Assembly: GCA_028871475.1 (NCBI GenBank)
Contig: JAGWMZ010000015.1
Span: 1-64,000 of the forward strand
Direction of reading: 5' to 3'
Length of the DNA stretch: 64,000 bases
Source of the DNA: Sphingomonadales bacterium
Lineage (GTDB): Bacteria; Pseudomonadota; Alphaproteobacteria; Sphingomonadales; Sphingomonadaceae
Part shown: piece by piece, positions 7,935 to 17,228 of the stretch
Position numbering within the stretch: position 1 is the first letter of the stretch
Layout of the letters: every line of letters starts with the position of its first letter
Made by a program: the position numbers and the translations under genes
Notes under the pieces: model-generated
Databases searched by the model: none
Told to the model about the DNA's origin: nothing
What the model saw: the letters and a program-made list of their open reading frames with translations, nothing else

Positions 7935-9218
7935 TTAGTCACTACCAACCCGCTCGATGTCCGCGCCCATCAGCGCCAGCTTTTCTTCCAGCCGCTCATA
8001 ACCGCGGTCGAGGTGATAGATCCGCGACACCTGCGTTTCCCCCTCCGCCGCGAGACCGGCGATGATGAGACTCATCGAAGCGCGCAGGTCGGTGGCCATC
8101 ACCTCCGCGCCAGTCAGCTTGGGCACGCCCTGCACCACGGCGGTGCGCCCCTGCGCCGAAATCTTCGCCCCCATGCGGTTCAACTCTGGCACATGCATGT
8201 AGCGGTTCTCGAAAATCGTTTCGGTCAGAACGCTGGTGCCTTCCGCGCGGCAGAGCATCGCCATCAGCTGCGCCTGCATGTCGGTGGCAAATCCGGGGTA
8301 GGGCGCGGTGGAGAGGGTGACGGGGCGCAGCGGACCATCGGCGGCAACCTTGATGCCCGTGGCGGTTGCTTCGACCTGAACGCCCGCGTCGCGCAGCGCC
8401 TGCACCGTGGCTTCCATATCCTCGATTCGCGCACCCTTCAGCTCAACTTCGCCACCAGTGATCGCAGCGGCGCAAGCATAGGAACCAGCCTCGATACGAT
8501 CAGGCATAACCATATAGGTTGCACCATGCAGGCGATCGACCCCGTGGATCGTCAGGTCCGACGTGCCGATGCCCTCGATCTGAGCGCCCATGGCGACCAG
8601 CAGGTTGCACAAATCGACAATCTCGGGTTCGCGCGCCGCATTGTGCAACACGCAGGTGCCCTTCACCAGCACGGCGGCCATCAGCGCGTTCTCTGTCGCA
8701 CCGACCGAGACCACCGGGAAGGTGTAACGCCCACCGGGCAGGCCGCCATCGGGCGCAATGGCGCGCACATAGCCGGCCGCCAGCTCGATCGTCGCGCCAA
8801 AAGCCTCAAGCGCCTTGAGGTGAAGATCGATGGGGCGGTTGCCAATGGCGCAGCCGCCCGGCAGCGACACGGTCGCCTCGCCCGCGCGGGCCAGCAAGGG
8901 GCCCAGCACCAGGATCGAGGCGCGCATCTTGCGCACCAACTCATAGGGCGCGGTGGTGGAGGTGAGGCGCGTCGCGGCCAGCGTCATCACCCGGCCGAAA
9001 TCCTCGGGCCGGCTGCCGGCAATGGTGGTGGACACGCCAAACTGGTTCATCAGATGCTGGAAGGAATCAATATCGGCCAGACGCGGCAAATTGCGCAAGG
9101 TCAACGGTTCATCCGTCAGCAAGGCGCAAGGAAGGAGGGTAAGAGCCGAATTTTTGGCACCCGAAACCGGAACGATACCCGAAAGGCGCTTCTGACCGTG
9201 AATGATGATCTTGTCCAT
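7935..9218 (-). CDS. murA: UDP-N-acetylglucosamine 1-carboxyvinyltransferase
   Basis: MurA transfers enolpyruvate from PEP to UDP-GlcNAc, the first committed step of peptidoglycan synthesis in the cytoplasm. The 427-residue product has the catalytic loop Cys (PGGCAIG, Cys about 123), the Lys of SGAKNS (about 22) and the C-terminal [11 protein letters not shown] motif. The retained Cys predicts sensitivity to fosfomycin, as in the standard family. It diverges from galU across about 150 bp. A composite repeat lies immediately 3' of its stop. Confidence 0.97.
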   Translation of the reverse strand: MDKIIIHGQKRLSGIVPVSGAKNSALTLLPCALLTDEPLTLRNLPRLADIDSFQHLMNQFGVSTTIAGSRPEDFGRVMTLAATRLTSTTAPYELVRKMRASILVLGPLLARAGEATVSLPGGCAIGNRPIDLHLKALEAFGATIELAAGYVRAIAPDGGLPGGRYTFPVVSVGATENALMAAVLVKGTCVLHNAAREPEIVDLCNLLVAMGAQIEGIGTSDLTIHGVDRLHGATYMVMPDRIEAGSYACAAAITGGEVELKGARIEDMEATVQALRDAGVQVEATATGIKVAADGPLRPVTLSTAPYPGFATDMQAQLMAMLCRAEGTSVLTETIFENRYMHVPELNRMGAKISAQGRTAVVQGVPKLTGAEVMATDLRASMSLIIAGLAAEGETQVSRIYHLDRGYERLEEKLALMGADIERVGSD

Positions 9219-9365
9219 TTTGGCCCTTTAGCGGGTTTACCCCGGGCCCGCAAATACCAACAAAGAACCATCGAACTTTGGGAAAAAGCTTTGTAGCCTG
9301 TTCTGGATCGATGCCAGAGTTTAAGCGTTATCACTTAGAACACCATGTTGGGGCAAAAGGGATTC

Positions 9366-10259
9366 ATGACCAGCCAACCGATCAAACCCGTCCGCAAGGC
9401 CGTCTTTCCCGTTGCCGGCCTTGGCACCCGCTTCCTGCCCGCCACCAAGGCGATCCCCAAGGAAATGCTGCCGATCATTGATCGCCCGCTGATCCAATAT
9501 GCGGTCGATGAGGCACGCGAAGCCGGTATCGAGCAGCTGATCTTCGTGACTGGTCGCGGCAAGACAGCCATCGTGGAGCATTTCGACACCGCCTATGAAC
9601 TCGAGGCGACCATGGTGGCGCGCGGCAAGTCTCTGGACGCCCTGGAGCCTTCGCGCATTCAGCCCGGCAATCTGGTGACCGTGCGCCAGCAGGTGCCGCT
9701 GGGTCTGGGTCATGCCATCTGGTGCGCGCGCGCCATCATCGGCAACGATCCCTTCGCCATTTTCCTGCCCGACGAATTGATGATCGGCAAGCCGGGCTGC
9801 ATGAAGCAGATGGTGGACGCCTATAACAAGCTGGGCGGGAACATGGTCAGCGTGCTGGAGGTGCCGCGCGAGGATGTGTCCTCCTATGGCGTCATCGCGC
9901 CGGGCGGCCAGCCCGATGGATTTGACGGGCAGTTGACCGAAGTGACCGGCTTGGTCGAAAAACCCAAGGTGGAAGATGCGCCCTCGAACCTCATCGTTTC
10001 GGGCCGCTACATTCTTCAGCCCGAAGTGATCGACATCCTCACCCATCAGGAAAAGGGCACAGGCGGCGAAATCCAGCTGACCGACGCCATGGCCAAGCTG
10101 ATTGGCGAGCAGCCGTTCCACGCCGTCACCTTTGGCGGCAAACGGTATGACTGCGGGTCGAAGACCGGCTTTGTCGAAGCGACACTGGCCCTTGCGCTGG
10201 AACGGCCGGATATGGCCGACGAGGTGCGCGCGGTGGCCCGGCGCCTGCTGGGGCTTTGA
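9366..10259 (+). CDS. galU: UTP-glucose-1-phosphate uridylyltransferase
   Basis: GalU makes UDP-glucose from UTP and glucose-1-phosphate, a precursor for cell-surface glycans. The 297-residue product starts MTSQPIKPVR and has the nucleotide-binding loop FPVAGLGTRFLPATKAIPKEM (about residues 14-34), the metal-binding FLPDELM and GLVEKP. The start at 9366 is preceded by AAAAGGG; an in-frame ATG at 9345 would add seven residues. It is monocistronic. UDP-glucose could feed the glycan locus at 30-38 kb, but that is inference. Confidence 0.96.
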   Translation: MTSQPIKPVRKAVFPVAGLGTRFLPATKAIPKEMLPIIDRPLIQYAVDEAREAGIEQLIFVTGRGKTAIVEHFDTAYELEATMVARGKSLDALEPSRIQPGNLVTVRQQVPLGLGHAIWCARAIIGNDPFAIFLPDELMIGKPGCMKQMVDAYNKLGGNMVSVLEVPREDVSSYGVIAPGGQPDGFDGQLTEVTGLVEKPKVEDAPSNLIVSGRYILQPEVIDILTHQEKGTGGEIQLTDAMAKLIGEQPFHAVTFGGKRYDCGSKTGFVEATLALALERPDMADEVRAVARRLLGL

Positions 10260-10274
10260 TCGGAGACATGTGAC

Positions 10275-10300
10275 GGGGCGCGGGCGATAGCCCTCGCCCT
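10275..10300. repeat. Degenerate hairpin repeat after galU
   Basis: The sequence GGGGCGCGGGCGATAGCCCTCGCCC keeps the GGGC-GATA-GCCC core and part of the outer unit of the composite repeats, but is truncated and diverged. It begins about 15 nt after the galU stop. Confidence 0.45.
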
Positions 10301-10325
10301 CATCCTCCTTTTCTTGTCCTGTGCG

Positions 10326-10361
10326 GCAAAAAACAAAGGGCGGCTGAAACAGCCGCCCTTT
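10326..10361 (-). terminator. Intrinsic terminator of the M23 peptidase gene
   Basis: A perfect 12-bp stem AAAGGGCGGCTG (10335-10346) / CAGCCGCCCTTT (10350-10361) with a 3-nt loop. On the minus strand it is followed by TTTGTTTTTT. It lies between the convergent galU and peptidase genes and may also slow readthrough from galU. Confidence 0.88.
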
Positions 10362-10417
10362 GCGCATCCTCTCCAAGATGCAATCCCGTGGGCTTTTGTG
10401 CCCTTTATCGGGTGGGT

Positions 10418-11209
10418 TTATTCGTCGTCCGCCTCATTATGGGCGCCGTGATCCACCGTCTTGTCCGCAGAGGCAATCGCGATTGCATCGACACTCGACA
10501 CATCGCCCTGCATGAAGGGAATGGGGTTAACCGCCGCGCCCTCGACACGCACCTCATAATGCAGATGCGGCCCGGTCGAACGGCCGGTGGTGCCCACGAA
10601 ACCGATGATATCGCCCTTGTGCACGGTCTGCCCGGCAACCACGTTCAGGCGCGAAAGATGGCCATAGCGCGTTTCCAGCGAACCACCATGCTCAAGATCA
10701 ATGCAAAGCCCATAGCCGCCGAACCAGTCAGCGCGGCCCACCACGCCATCGGCCGTGGCATGAACCGGCGTGCCGACGGGATCGGCCAGATCCACGCCAG
10801 CGTGCTGACGGCGGCCGCCCAGAACCGGGTGCCAGCGCAAGCCGAACTGGCTGGTCATGCGCATCGTATCGACAGGCATGCGCGAGGGAATCGAGACAGA
10901 ATGGTTCAGGCCAACCAGCCCGTTACCGCCACCGAAACCGGGAATGACCGTGCCGGGCGCCGCGGCATGGGACACAAAATCATTGCCCTGACCGACGCGG
11001 TCCATCTGGCGCCACGAGGCGAACAATGTGCGGAATTCGCTGTCGGCCTTGTCACCAGCCTGAGCCGTCACCGGCTGGGTGGCGCGCAGCGGCGCGGCAA
11101 TATCGGCATTGGCGCTGTTGGCCATGGCGGGCGTCGTCATCAAAGAGGCTGCGGCGGCGACCAGGGCGGCACCAGCGCGCATCTTGAACAGAACCGTTTT
11201 TGCGATCAC
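10418..11209 (-). CDS. M23 family (LytM-type) peptidoglycan endopeptidase
   Basis: A periplasmic zinc metallopeptidase expected to cleave peptide cross-links in peptidoglycan. The 263-residue product has a signal peptide (about 1-30, ending AMA). The C-terminal M23 domain carries the zinc ligands HAGVD (His136, Asp140) and HLH (215-217), with RYGHLS (His184) between them. All ligands are present, so it is probably active rather than a degenerate activator. It ends at a strong terminator. The N-terminal part (residues 30-110) is not a recognisable domain. Confidence 0.9.
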   Translation of the reverse strand: MIAKTVLFKMRAGAALVAAAASLMTTPAMANSANADIAAPLRATQPVTAQAGDKADSEFRTLFASWRQMDRVGQGNDFVSHAAAPGTVIPGFGGGNGLVGLNHSVSIPSRMPVDTMRMTSQFGLRWHPVLGGRRQHAGVDLADPVGTPVHATADGVVGRADWFGGYGLCIDLEHGGSLETRYGHLSRLNVVAGQTVHKGDIIGFVGTTGRSTGPHLHYEVRVEGAAVNPIPFMQGDVSSVDAIAIASADKTVDHGAHNEADDE

Positions 11210-11368
11210 CCGAAAACACCTTGAACTACACCACGACGCCGTCCCGATCCCCAGGGCGGAGCGCGATTTTGACCCGTGCTTCTACTGGTTAACCAGCAAA
11301 AACCATGAATATTGTGAGATGGTGGAACCCCCCGCCAGCTCGTGCGTAGTGACTAACCTTATGCCGTT

Positions 11369-12166
11369 TTACATCGCAAGGGATTCATACATTTCTCGCG
11401 ACAAACCGGCTGATCGACGCGCTGAGTCGTTGAACGGTGGCTTAACGGCGCCGCGAAAGTAGCGCTTTACCAGCATTTGCCAGTGAGATTCGACGCTTTC
11501 GCCCGCGCGCTTGCAGCATTCCTCAAAATGAATCGCCCCGCAACGCACGTGGCGAATCTCATCGGCCAGAATGCGCTCGAGAATGCGCGCCCCCGTTTCA
11601 TCGCCGCTGTGTCGCACCCGCTCCAGCGTCGCCGGCGTTACATCCAGCCCACGCGCCTCCAGCACCATGGGGACGATAGCCAGCCGCGCCGCCACATCAT
11701 GGCGCGTGACATGCGCTGCCTCCCACAGGCCATCATGCGCGGGCAGATCACCATAATGCGCGCCCATCTGCGCCAGATGCCGCTCGATGATGGCGAAATG
11801 CAGCGCCTCATCGGCCGCCACCGCCAGAAAATCGCTGACGAAGCGCTCGCCCATCTGCGCGCCAAACCGTCCTGCCATGTCGAGCGCAAGGTCGATCGCC
11901 ACAAATTCGATATGGGCCAGCGCGTGCCACAGGGCGATCCGCGCACGTTCCGACCCGCCCTTGCCGCGTTTGGGCATGCGGTTGGGGGGCAGCAGTTCGG
12001 GTCTCTCGGGCCGCGCCGGGCGCTCGGGCATGGCTTGTGGAAAGGCAAAGGCGAGGCGCCCCAGCCGCCAATCCCGCGCCACGGCGCGCGTGGCCATCAG
12101 TTTGGCGCGTGGATCAGCGGTGTTGAGGGCGGCGGCGATGGCTTCGCCAAGGGTCCGGGTGGTCAT
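11369..12166 (-). CDS. DUF455 family ferritin-like protein
   Basis: A 265-residue protein of the DUF455 family, predicted to form a ferritin-like four-helix bundle that may bind two metal ions. The expected E/H metal ligands are visible in HALAHIEFVAIDLALD, ADEALHF and DEIRHV. The biochemical function of the family is not established. It is transcribed in the same direction as bcp and glnE but is separated from them by a 270-bp gap holding a composite repeat. The start at 12166 gives the usual family length. Confidence 0.85.
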   Translation of the reverse strand: MTTRTLGEAIAAALNTADPRAKLMATRAVARDWRLGRLAFAFPQAMPERPARPERPELLPPNRMPKRGKGGSERARIALWHALAHIEFVAIDLALDMAGRFGAQMGERFVSDFLAVAADEALHFAIIERHLAQMGAHYGDLPAHDGLWEAAHVTRHDVAARLAIVPMVLEARGLDVTPATLERVRHSGDETGARILERILADEIRHVRCGAIHFEECCKRAGESVESHWQMLVKRYFRGAVKPPFNDSARRSAGLSREMYESLAM

Positions 12167-12195
12167 GAGGGGGAGTTAGAAGAAAGGAAGAAAAG

Positions 12196-12425
12196 ATGCG
12201 AGGGCCATCGCCCTCGCGCTCCCTTTATGTGCCGGCATTGCGTTTCGGGTTCGGCGCGTTTCGGGTTCGGCGGCGGAGCAAACATCGCAGCGCCGCAGGC
12301 AAAATACCAGCACTGCACCAGCAAATTCATGCCTGCGGCGCGGCGAGGTCAGGCGCTAGGGTCGTGCACCACTGCCGCTTTGTCGGAAGACGTCATGGGA
12401 GCGCAAGGGGGTAACTCCCTCGCAC
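12196..12425. repeat. Composite palindromic repeat element, copy 3
   Basis: The left outer unit 12196-12223 contains the canonical hairpin GCGAGGGC-CATC-GCCCTCGC followed by GCTCCC. The right outer unit (12397-12425) is a variant, GGGAGCGCAAGGGGG...CTCCCTCGCAC. Inner units are CGCCGCAGGC (12291-12300) and GCCTGCGGCGCGGCG (from 12331). A 16-bp unit GCGTTTCGGGTTCGGC is duplicated in tandem at about 12240-12271. The right end is 14 nt from the bcp stop. It lies between two minus-strand genes, so it is not confined to convergent gaps. Confidence 0.85.
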
Positions 12426-12438
12426 CTTCCCTTCTTGA

Positions 12439-12912
12439 TCACCCTTCCCGAACGGCCTGCAACACCTCTTGCGCATGCCCCTTGACCTTCACCTTGTCCC
12501 AAACGCGCAGAATCCGCCCGTCCGGCCCGACAAGATAGGTCGTGCGCAGCATGCCCATATAGCTGCGCCCATACATGCTCTTTTCGGTCCAGATGCCCAG
12601 CGCATCGGACAGGCCGCCCTCCTCGGCATCGCTGGCAAGAGGCGCTGCCAGCCCATGCTTCTCGATGAATTTGGCGTGCTTTTTCGGCGGGTCCTTCGAC
12701 ACGCCCAGCAGCGCCGCCCCCGCCGCCGCAAACTCGGCCGACAGAGCGGAAAAATCCTTGTTTTCCGTGGTGCAGCCGGGCGTATCATCCTTGGGATAGA
12801 AGAAGACCACCAGCTTGCGCCCGGCAAAATCAGACGGACGCAGGGTGCTGCCATCAGGCGCGGTCATGGCGATATCGGGGAAGGCGTCACCCGGGCCCAG
12901 CATGTCGGTCAT
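12439..12912 (-). CDS. bcp: Peroxiredoxin, Bcp/PrxQ type
   Basis: A cytoplasmic thiol peroxidase that reduces hydrogen peroxide and organic peroxides. The 157-residue product has YPKDDTPGCTTE with the peroxidatic Cys at about residue 47. No resolving Cys follows five residues later as in E. coli Bcp, and no other Cys is present, so it should act as a 1-Cys enzyme needing an external thiol. It lies 6 nt downstream of glnE on the same strand, suggesting co-transcription. Confidence 0.93.
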   Translation of the reverse strand: MTDMLGPGDAFPDIAMTAPDGSTLRPSDFAGRKLVVFFYPKDDTPGCTTENKDFSALSAEFAAAGAALLGVSKDPPKKHAKFIEKHGLAAPLASDAEEGGLSDALGIWTEKSMYGRSYMGMLRTTYLVGPDGRILRVWDKVKVKGHAQEVLQAVREG

Positions 12913-12918
12913 GGCTTG

Positions 12919-15645
12919 TCAGATCTCCAATGTTTCGCCGAACATCGCGCGCCAGGCCAGGGCGACCGTGGCGCGGGCATCGGCCAGTGCCGTCATCACC
13001 GCCTGCCAATCGCCCAAGCCGCAGGCCTTGGCAAGCGCCGCGCAGGCCGCATCCCCCGGCACCACACCATCAGGCGCCAGCAGGCGGGACGCAATGAGCA
13101 GCCGCGCCAGAACGCCATGCGCCGCCGCCATGGCGACAGGCAGGTGCCCGGCGGCGATCAGCTCGTCGAGCGCCTCATCCAGACGTGGGGTCAGCGCGAT
13201 GCCATGGCGCAGTTGCAAGGCATGGATCAGAAACTCGACATCGACCAGACCGCCGCGCATCAGCTTCACGTCCAGGCTGCCGCGCGGTTGTTTGTGCTCG
13301 GCCATGCGCTGGCGCATGGCGAGAATGTCATCGATCAGCGTAAGGGGCGGCGGGGCGGTCAGCACCTGCGTGATGATCTGCCCCAGCGCCGCGCATGCCT
13401 CCGGCGAACCGAACAGGGGGCGGGCACGGCACAGCGCCATATGCTCCCACACCCAGGCCTGCTCACGCTGATAGAGCGCGAAACTCTCGAGGCTGACGGC
13501 CAGCGGCCCCTGCGTGCCCTGTGGCCTCAGCCGCGTGTCCACCTCGTAAAGCGCCCCCTCGGCCGTGGGCACGGAAAGCGCCGCGCTGATCCGCTGGGCC
13601 AGCCGGTTGTAATAGAGCGTGGCGCCCAGCGGGCGGCGCCCATCGCTTTCGGCGGCATAGTCGCCGGTAAAAAGATAGACGATGTCGAGATCGCTGGCAT
13701 GGCTCAGCGCCTCGCCGCCCAGCCGGCCCAGCCCCAGAATCAGCAATTCGCTGCCCGCGATGCGGCCATGCACGCTTGCAAACTCGGCCACGGTGGCGCG
13801 GGCCAGCACCACCATCGCCGCCTGCGCCACATGGGCAAGCCCGCGCGCGATGGCGAGCGGATCATGCACCCCCTCGATCAGCTGCACGCCCAGCGCAAAG
13901 CGGCGCTCGCCCACCTTGCGGCGCACATGATCGAGAATGCGCTGATAATCATCACCCGCCTCGCTCTGTGAAAATTCAGCGATCAGCGCGTCGACATCGC
14001 CGGGCAGGGCAAAGGCGCTGGCGTCGATCAGCGCATCGAGCAGATCGGCCCGCCGGGCCAGTTCATCGGCCAGCGGCGGGGCCAGCGACAGGATGCGCGC
14101 CAGAACATCGAGCAGGCCCGGCCGCGCTTCCAGCAGGCGGAACAGGTTGACCGCCGAGGACAGGCTGGCGATCAGCCTTTCCCAGCGGGTCAGCGCCTTG
14201 TCCGGCTCGGGCGCCTTGGCGAGCGCCGCCAGCAGTTGCGGCAGAATGGCATCGAGCGCGGCCAGCGCCGCCTCACTGCGCAGGGCGCGCATCGTGCCGC
14301 CGCGCCAGCCATCGATGCGCGCGGCAAGGCCTGCCGGGTCAGCAAAGCCCAGCGCTGCCAGATCCGCCTCCAGCGCGAAACCGCTGGGCGCATCGACGGG
14401 CGCATCCGCCTTGACTGGCGCGATTGACGGCGGCGCGCTGGCGGCAATCAGCGCGTCGTAACGCATGCCGACCATGGCCGTGATCGCCTCGATCTCGCTG
14501 ATCAGCGCCGCGCCATCGGGCAGGCCGTCCAGCCGCGCCACCTTGTCGATGGCCGCCATGTCGCGCGGCAATGTATGGGTCTGCAGGTCGGCCACCATCT
14601 GCAACCGATGCTCGATCTGGCGCAGCCGGTCATAGGCCTGCCCCAGGTGCAAAGCATCCTGCGAGTCGATCAGCCCGGCCGCCGCCAACGCATCGAGCGC
14701 CGCGCGCGTGCCCTTCTGCCGCAGCGCCGGGTTGCGCCCACCATGGATCAACTGATGCCCCTGCGCGAAAAACTCGATCTCGCGGATGCCGCCGCGCGCG
14801 CGTTTGACATCAAAGCCGGGACCGACGGCGGTGACCTTGCCATGCTCGGCGCGGATGCGCCGCGTCAGCCGCCCGATCTCGGCAATGGCGCCGAAATCGA
14901 GGCTCTTGCGCCAGACAAAGGGGCGGATCTGGGCCAGAAACTCTTCCCCCAGCGCAATGTCGCCGCTGGCCGCGCGCGCCCGGATGAAGGCGGCCCGCTC
15001 CCAGGCCAAGGCGCTGCTTTCGTAATGGGTCAGCGCCGCCTCTATGGGGATGGCCAGCGGGCTGACCTCGCTGGCCGGGCGCAGCCGCAGATCGACGCGA
15101 AAGACATAGCCCTCGGCATCGACATGGGTGAGCAGGCGCACGATCTCGCGCGCATAGCGCTGCGCCGCCTCGCCCGGATCGTCACGCGGGCGGCGCGGCA
15201 TGGTCAGCGGATCGAACAGCAGGATCGGGTCGATGTCGGAGGAATAATTGAGCTCGCCCGCCCCCTGCTTGCCCAGCGCCAGCGCGACAAAGCCTGCCGG
15301 CTCGCTGTCAGGCGCCCGGCTCACTATGGCATGGCGGATCGCGGCATCAAGCGAGCGATCGGCCAATGCGGTCAGTTCGCCCACCACGCGCGGCAAGGCA
15401 AAGGCCCCCGCCAGATCGCCAACGCCCAAAGCCAAAGCCGTGGCCAGCCGCCGCCGCCGCAGCGCCGCGCCAAGATCGGGCGCATCCTCACCCGCCAGCG
15501 CGGCGGCGGCCAGCGCCCCATCGCCATCTCCCGCCGCCAGCAGCGCGGTGATCGCGGGCAGGCGGTCCATCGCGCGGGAGAGGAAAGGGCTGTAGGCCTG
15601 CGCGCGTTCCAGCGCGTTCGTCCAATCGGGCATGCATCCGTCCAT
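12919..15645 (-). CDS. glnE: Bifunctional glutamine synthetase adenylyltransferase/deadenylylase
   Basis: GlnE adenylylates glutamine synthetase under nitrogen excess and removes the AMP under nitrogen limitation. The product is about 908 residues with two nucleotidyltransferase domains. The N-terminal one has LGKQGAGELNYSSDIDP and the C-terminal one LGRLGGEALSHASDLDI; both keep the G-[GS]-x9-D-x-D pattern. The start is uncertain: ATG codons occur at 15645 and 15633 (MPDWTNALERA), and a longer frame reaches 15708, which would approach the divergent agmatine deiminase start. Bcp follows directly. Confidence 0.93.
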   Translation of the reverse strand: MDGCMPDWTNALERAQAYSPFLSRAMDRLPAITALLAAGDGDGALAAAALAGEDAPDLGAALRRRRLATALALGVGDLAGAFALPRVVGELTALADRSLDAAIRHAIVSRAPDSEPAGFVALALGKQGAGELNYSSDIDPILLFDPLTMPRRPRDDPGEAAQRYAREIVRLLTHVDAEGYVFRVDLRLRPASEVSPLAIPIEAALTHYESSALAWERAAFIRARAASGDIALGEEFLAQIRPFVWRKSLDFGAIAEIGRLTRRIRAEHGKVTAVGPGFDVKRARGGIREIEFFAQGHQLIHGGRNPALRQKGTRAALDALAAAGLIDSQDALHLGQAYDRLRQIEHRLQMVADLQTHTLPRDMAAIDKVARLDGLPDGAALISEIEAITAMVGMRYDALIAASAPPSIAPVKADAPVDAPSGFALEADLAALGFADPAGLAARIDGWRGGTMRALRSEAALAALDAILPQLLAALAKAPEPDKALTRWERLIASLSSAVNLFRLLEARPGLLDVLARILSLAPPLADELARRADLLDALIDASAFALPGDVDALIAEFSQSEAGDDYQRILDHVRRKVGERRFALGVQLIEGVHDPLAIARGLAHVAQAAMVVLARATVAEFASVHGRIAGSELLILGLGRLGGEALSHASDLDIVYLFTGDYAAESDGRRPLGATLYYNRLAQRISAALSVPTAEGALYEVDTRLRPQGTQGPLAVSLESFALYQREQAWVWEHMALCRARPLFGSPEACAALGQIITQVLTAPPPLTLIDDILAMRQRMAEHKQPRGSLDVKLMRGGLVDVEFLIHALQLRHGIALTPRLDEALDELIAAGHLPVAMAAAHGVLARLLIASRLLAPDGVVPGDAACAALAKACGLGDWQAVMTALADARATVALAWRAMFGETLEI

Positions 15646-15728
15646 ATGGTTTCGCGCCATCATGGGGCGGGGTGAGGCAAGGCGCAAGGCACTGGAACCT
15701 GTCATCAACGCCCGCTATGGGGTCGGTC

Positions 15729-16712
15729 ATGAACGCATGGCACTTCCCCCCCGAATGGCACCCGCAGGACTGGATCTGGATCGGCTTTCCGCATGATCCG
15801 GTCGAATGGCCCGGCTTTCTCGGCGCGGCGCAGGAGCAGATGGCTGCTTTCGCCAATGCGGTGGCCAACAGTGGGCAGCAGGTGCGCCTGCTGGTGCGCG
15901 ACGCGGTGAACGAGGCCCGCGCCCGTGAACTGTGCAACGACAAGGTGGTGATCGAGCGCCGCGTCTATGGCGATGTCTGGCTGCGCGACACCGGGCCGCT
16001 GGTGATGCGCGATGGCGCGGGCGGGCGTGCGGCGCGGCGCTTTGGCTTCAACGGCTGGGGCGGGAAATATCTGATGGAGGGCGACCAGACCATTGGCGCC
16101 GAAATCGCGCGCGACGCCGGGCTGGACATCACCACTGCCGACTGGATTCTGGAAGGCGGCGCGCTGGATTGCGATGGCACCGGCCTTGTCGTCACCACCG
16201 AGCAATGCCTGCTCAACCCCAACCGCAACCCGCATCTGACGCGCACCGATCTGGAGATGCGTTTGCAGCGCGATCTGGGCTTTAACCGCGTGCTGTGGCT
16301 GGGCGATGGCCTCATCAACGATCACACCGATGGCCATGTCGACAATCTGGCGCGATTCGTCGGGCCAAACCTGCTCGCCCTGCCCACGGCGACCGGCCAG
16401 GATGACCCCAATGCCGCCATCTATGCCGATGCGCGAGAACGTGCCGAAGCCATGGGCGTGCAGGTGGCGCTCGTCCCCAGCCCCGGTCGGGTGGAGCGTG
16501 ATGGCCGCATCGAGCCGGCCAGCTATATGAATTTTGCCGTGACGACGCATCTGGTCGTCGTGCCGATCTATGGCACCGAGCATGACGAGGCTGGCATTGC
16601 CGCCATTGCCGCCCTTTTCCCGGATCGGGAAACCATCGGGATCATGGCGGATGCAATTCTGGCCGGAGGTGGATCTTTCCATTGTTCCAGCCAGCAAATG
16701 CCCCGCGCATAA
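15729..16712 (+). CDS. aguA: Agmatine deiminase family protein
   Basis: The enzyme hydrolyses agmatine to N-carbamoylputrescine and ammonia in polyamine synthesis. The 327-residue product has the guanidine-modifying fold motifs: WLRDTGPLV, DWILEGGALD, NDHTDGHVDN with the active-site His, and the catalytic Cys in FHCSSQQ (about residue 319). Peptidyl-arginine deiminase-like relatives share this fold, so the substrate is inferred. The start is MNAWHFPPEW at 15729; an ATG at 15717 would add four residues. It diverges from glnE across about 80 bp. Confidence 0.88.
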   Translation: MNAWHFPPEWHPQDWIWIGFPHDPVEWPGFLGAAQEQMAAFANAVANSGQQVRLLVRDAVNEARARELCNDKVVIERRVYGDVWLRDTGPLVMRDGAGGRAARRFGFNGWGGKYLMEGDQTIGAEIARDAGLDITTADWILEGGALDCDGTGLVVTTEQCLLNPNRNPHLTRTDLEMRLQRDLGFNRVLWLGDGLINDHTDGHVDNLARFVGPNLLALPTATGQDDPNAAIYADARERAEAMGVQVALVPSPGRVERDGRIEPASYMNFAVTTHLVVVPIYGTEHDEAGIAAIAALFPDRETIGIMADAILAGGGSFHCSSQQMPRA

Positions 16713-16760
16713 CCCCGGCGTTAAAGCTTCCTTAGCAGTTTTACGCAGATAAGCGTGGGC

Positions 16761-16886
16761 ATGTCGATTGCCCGCGCCCTGTCCCGTCATGCCTGTGCCG
16801 CAGCCTCTGTCGAGGCTTTGCGCATGGTCGTGGTGATGGGTTGCGCCGCCGCGCTCGCGCTGGCCGGGGTGTCGTTCCGCTTTTGA
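16761..16886 (+). CDS. Possible 41-residue hydrophobic small protein
   Basis: An ATG at 16761 opens a 41-codon frame: MSIARALSRHAC, an Ala-rich middle, then MVVVMGCAAALALAGVSF and a TGA at 16884. The second half could be a membrane helix. It lies 49 bp after the agmatine deiminase gene and 22 bp before a perfect terminator hairpin, which fits a short transcript. There is no clear ribosome-binding site, so it may not be translated. No family is recognised. Confidence 0.35.
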   Translation: MSIARALSRHACAAASVEALRMVVVMGCAAALALAGVSFRF

Positions 16887-16908
16887 AATTTGACCCAGTT
16901 TGACGGAA

Positions 16909-16955
16909 GGCCGCGTGGAAGCTCCCAATTTTCCACGCGGCCTGTTTCGTTTTGG
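16909..16955 (+). terminator. Strong intrinsic terminator
   Basis: A perfect 12-bp stem GGCCGCGTGGAA (16909-16920) / TTCCACGCGGCC (16931-16942) with a 10-nt loop, followed by TGTTTCGTTTTGG. It ends transcription from agmatine deiminase and the possible small gene. Confidence 0.88.
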
Positions 16956-16980
16956 ATTTCAGGGAATTTGAAGAAGGAAG

Positions 16981-17214
16981 ATGCGAGGGGGTTATCCCCT
17001 CGCGCTCCCATGTCGTCTACCGGCTCTCGGGTGGTGGCGCCCGATTGTCGTGCGGGCACTCTCCACCAGCGCAAAAGAAAGGCGCCGCAGGCATGAAAGC
17101 CCCGGCGCCTGCTTTTCATTGAATGCCTGCGGCGCGGCGTCCCCAGATCTTTGGCCGAACCCTTGGCGCAACGCTGACAACAAAAGGGAGCGCGAGGGCG
17201 ATGGCCCTCGCATC
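16981..17214. repeat. Composite palindromic repeat element, copy 4
   Basis: Left outer unit 16981-17009 (ATGCGAGGGG...CCCCTCGCGCTCCC) and canonical right outer unit 17186-17214 (GGGAGCGCGAGGGC-GATG-GCCCTCGCATC). Inner units are GGCGCCGCAGGC (about 17082-17093) and GCCTGCGGCGCGGCG (about 17126-17140). The right end is 15 nt from the thrS stop codon, between convergent genes. Confidence 0.88.
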
Positions 17215-17228
17215 CTGCCCTTCTTACC

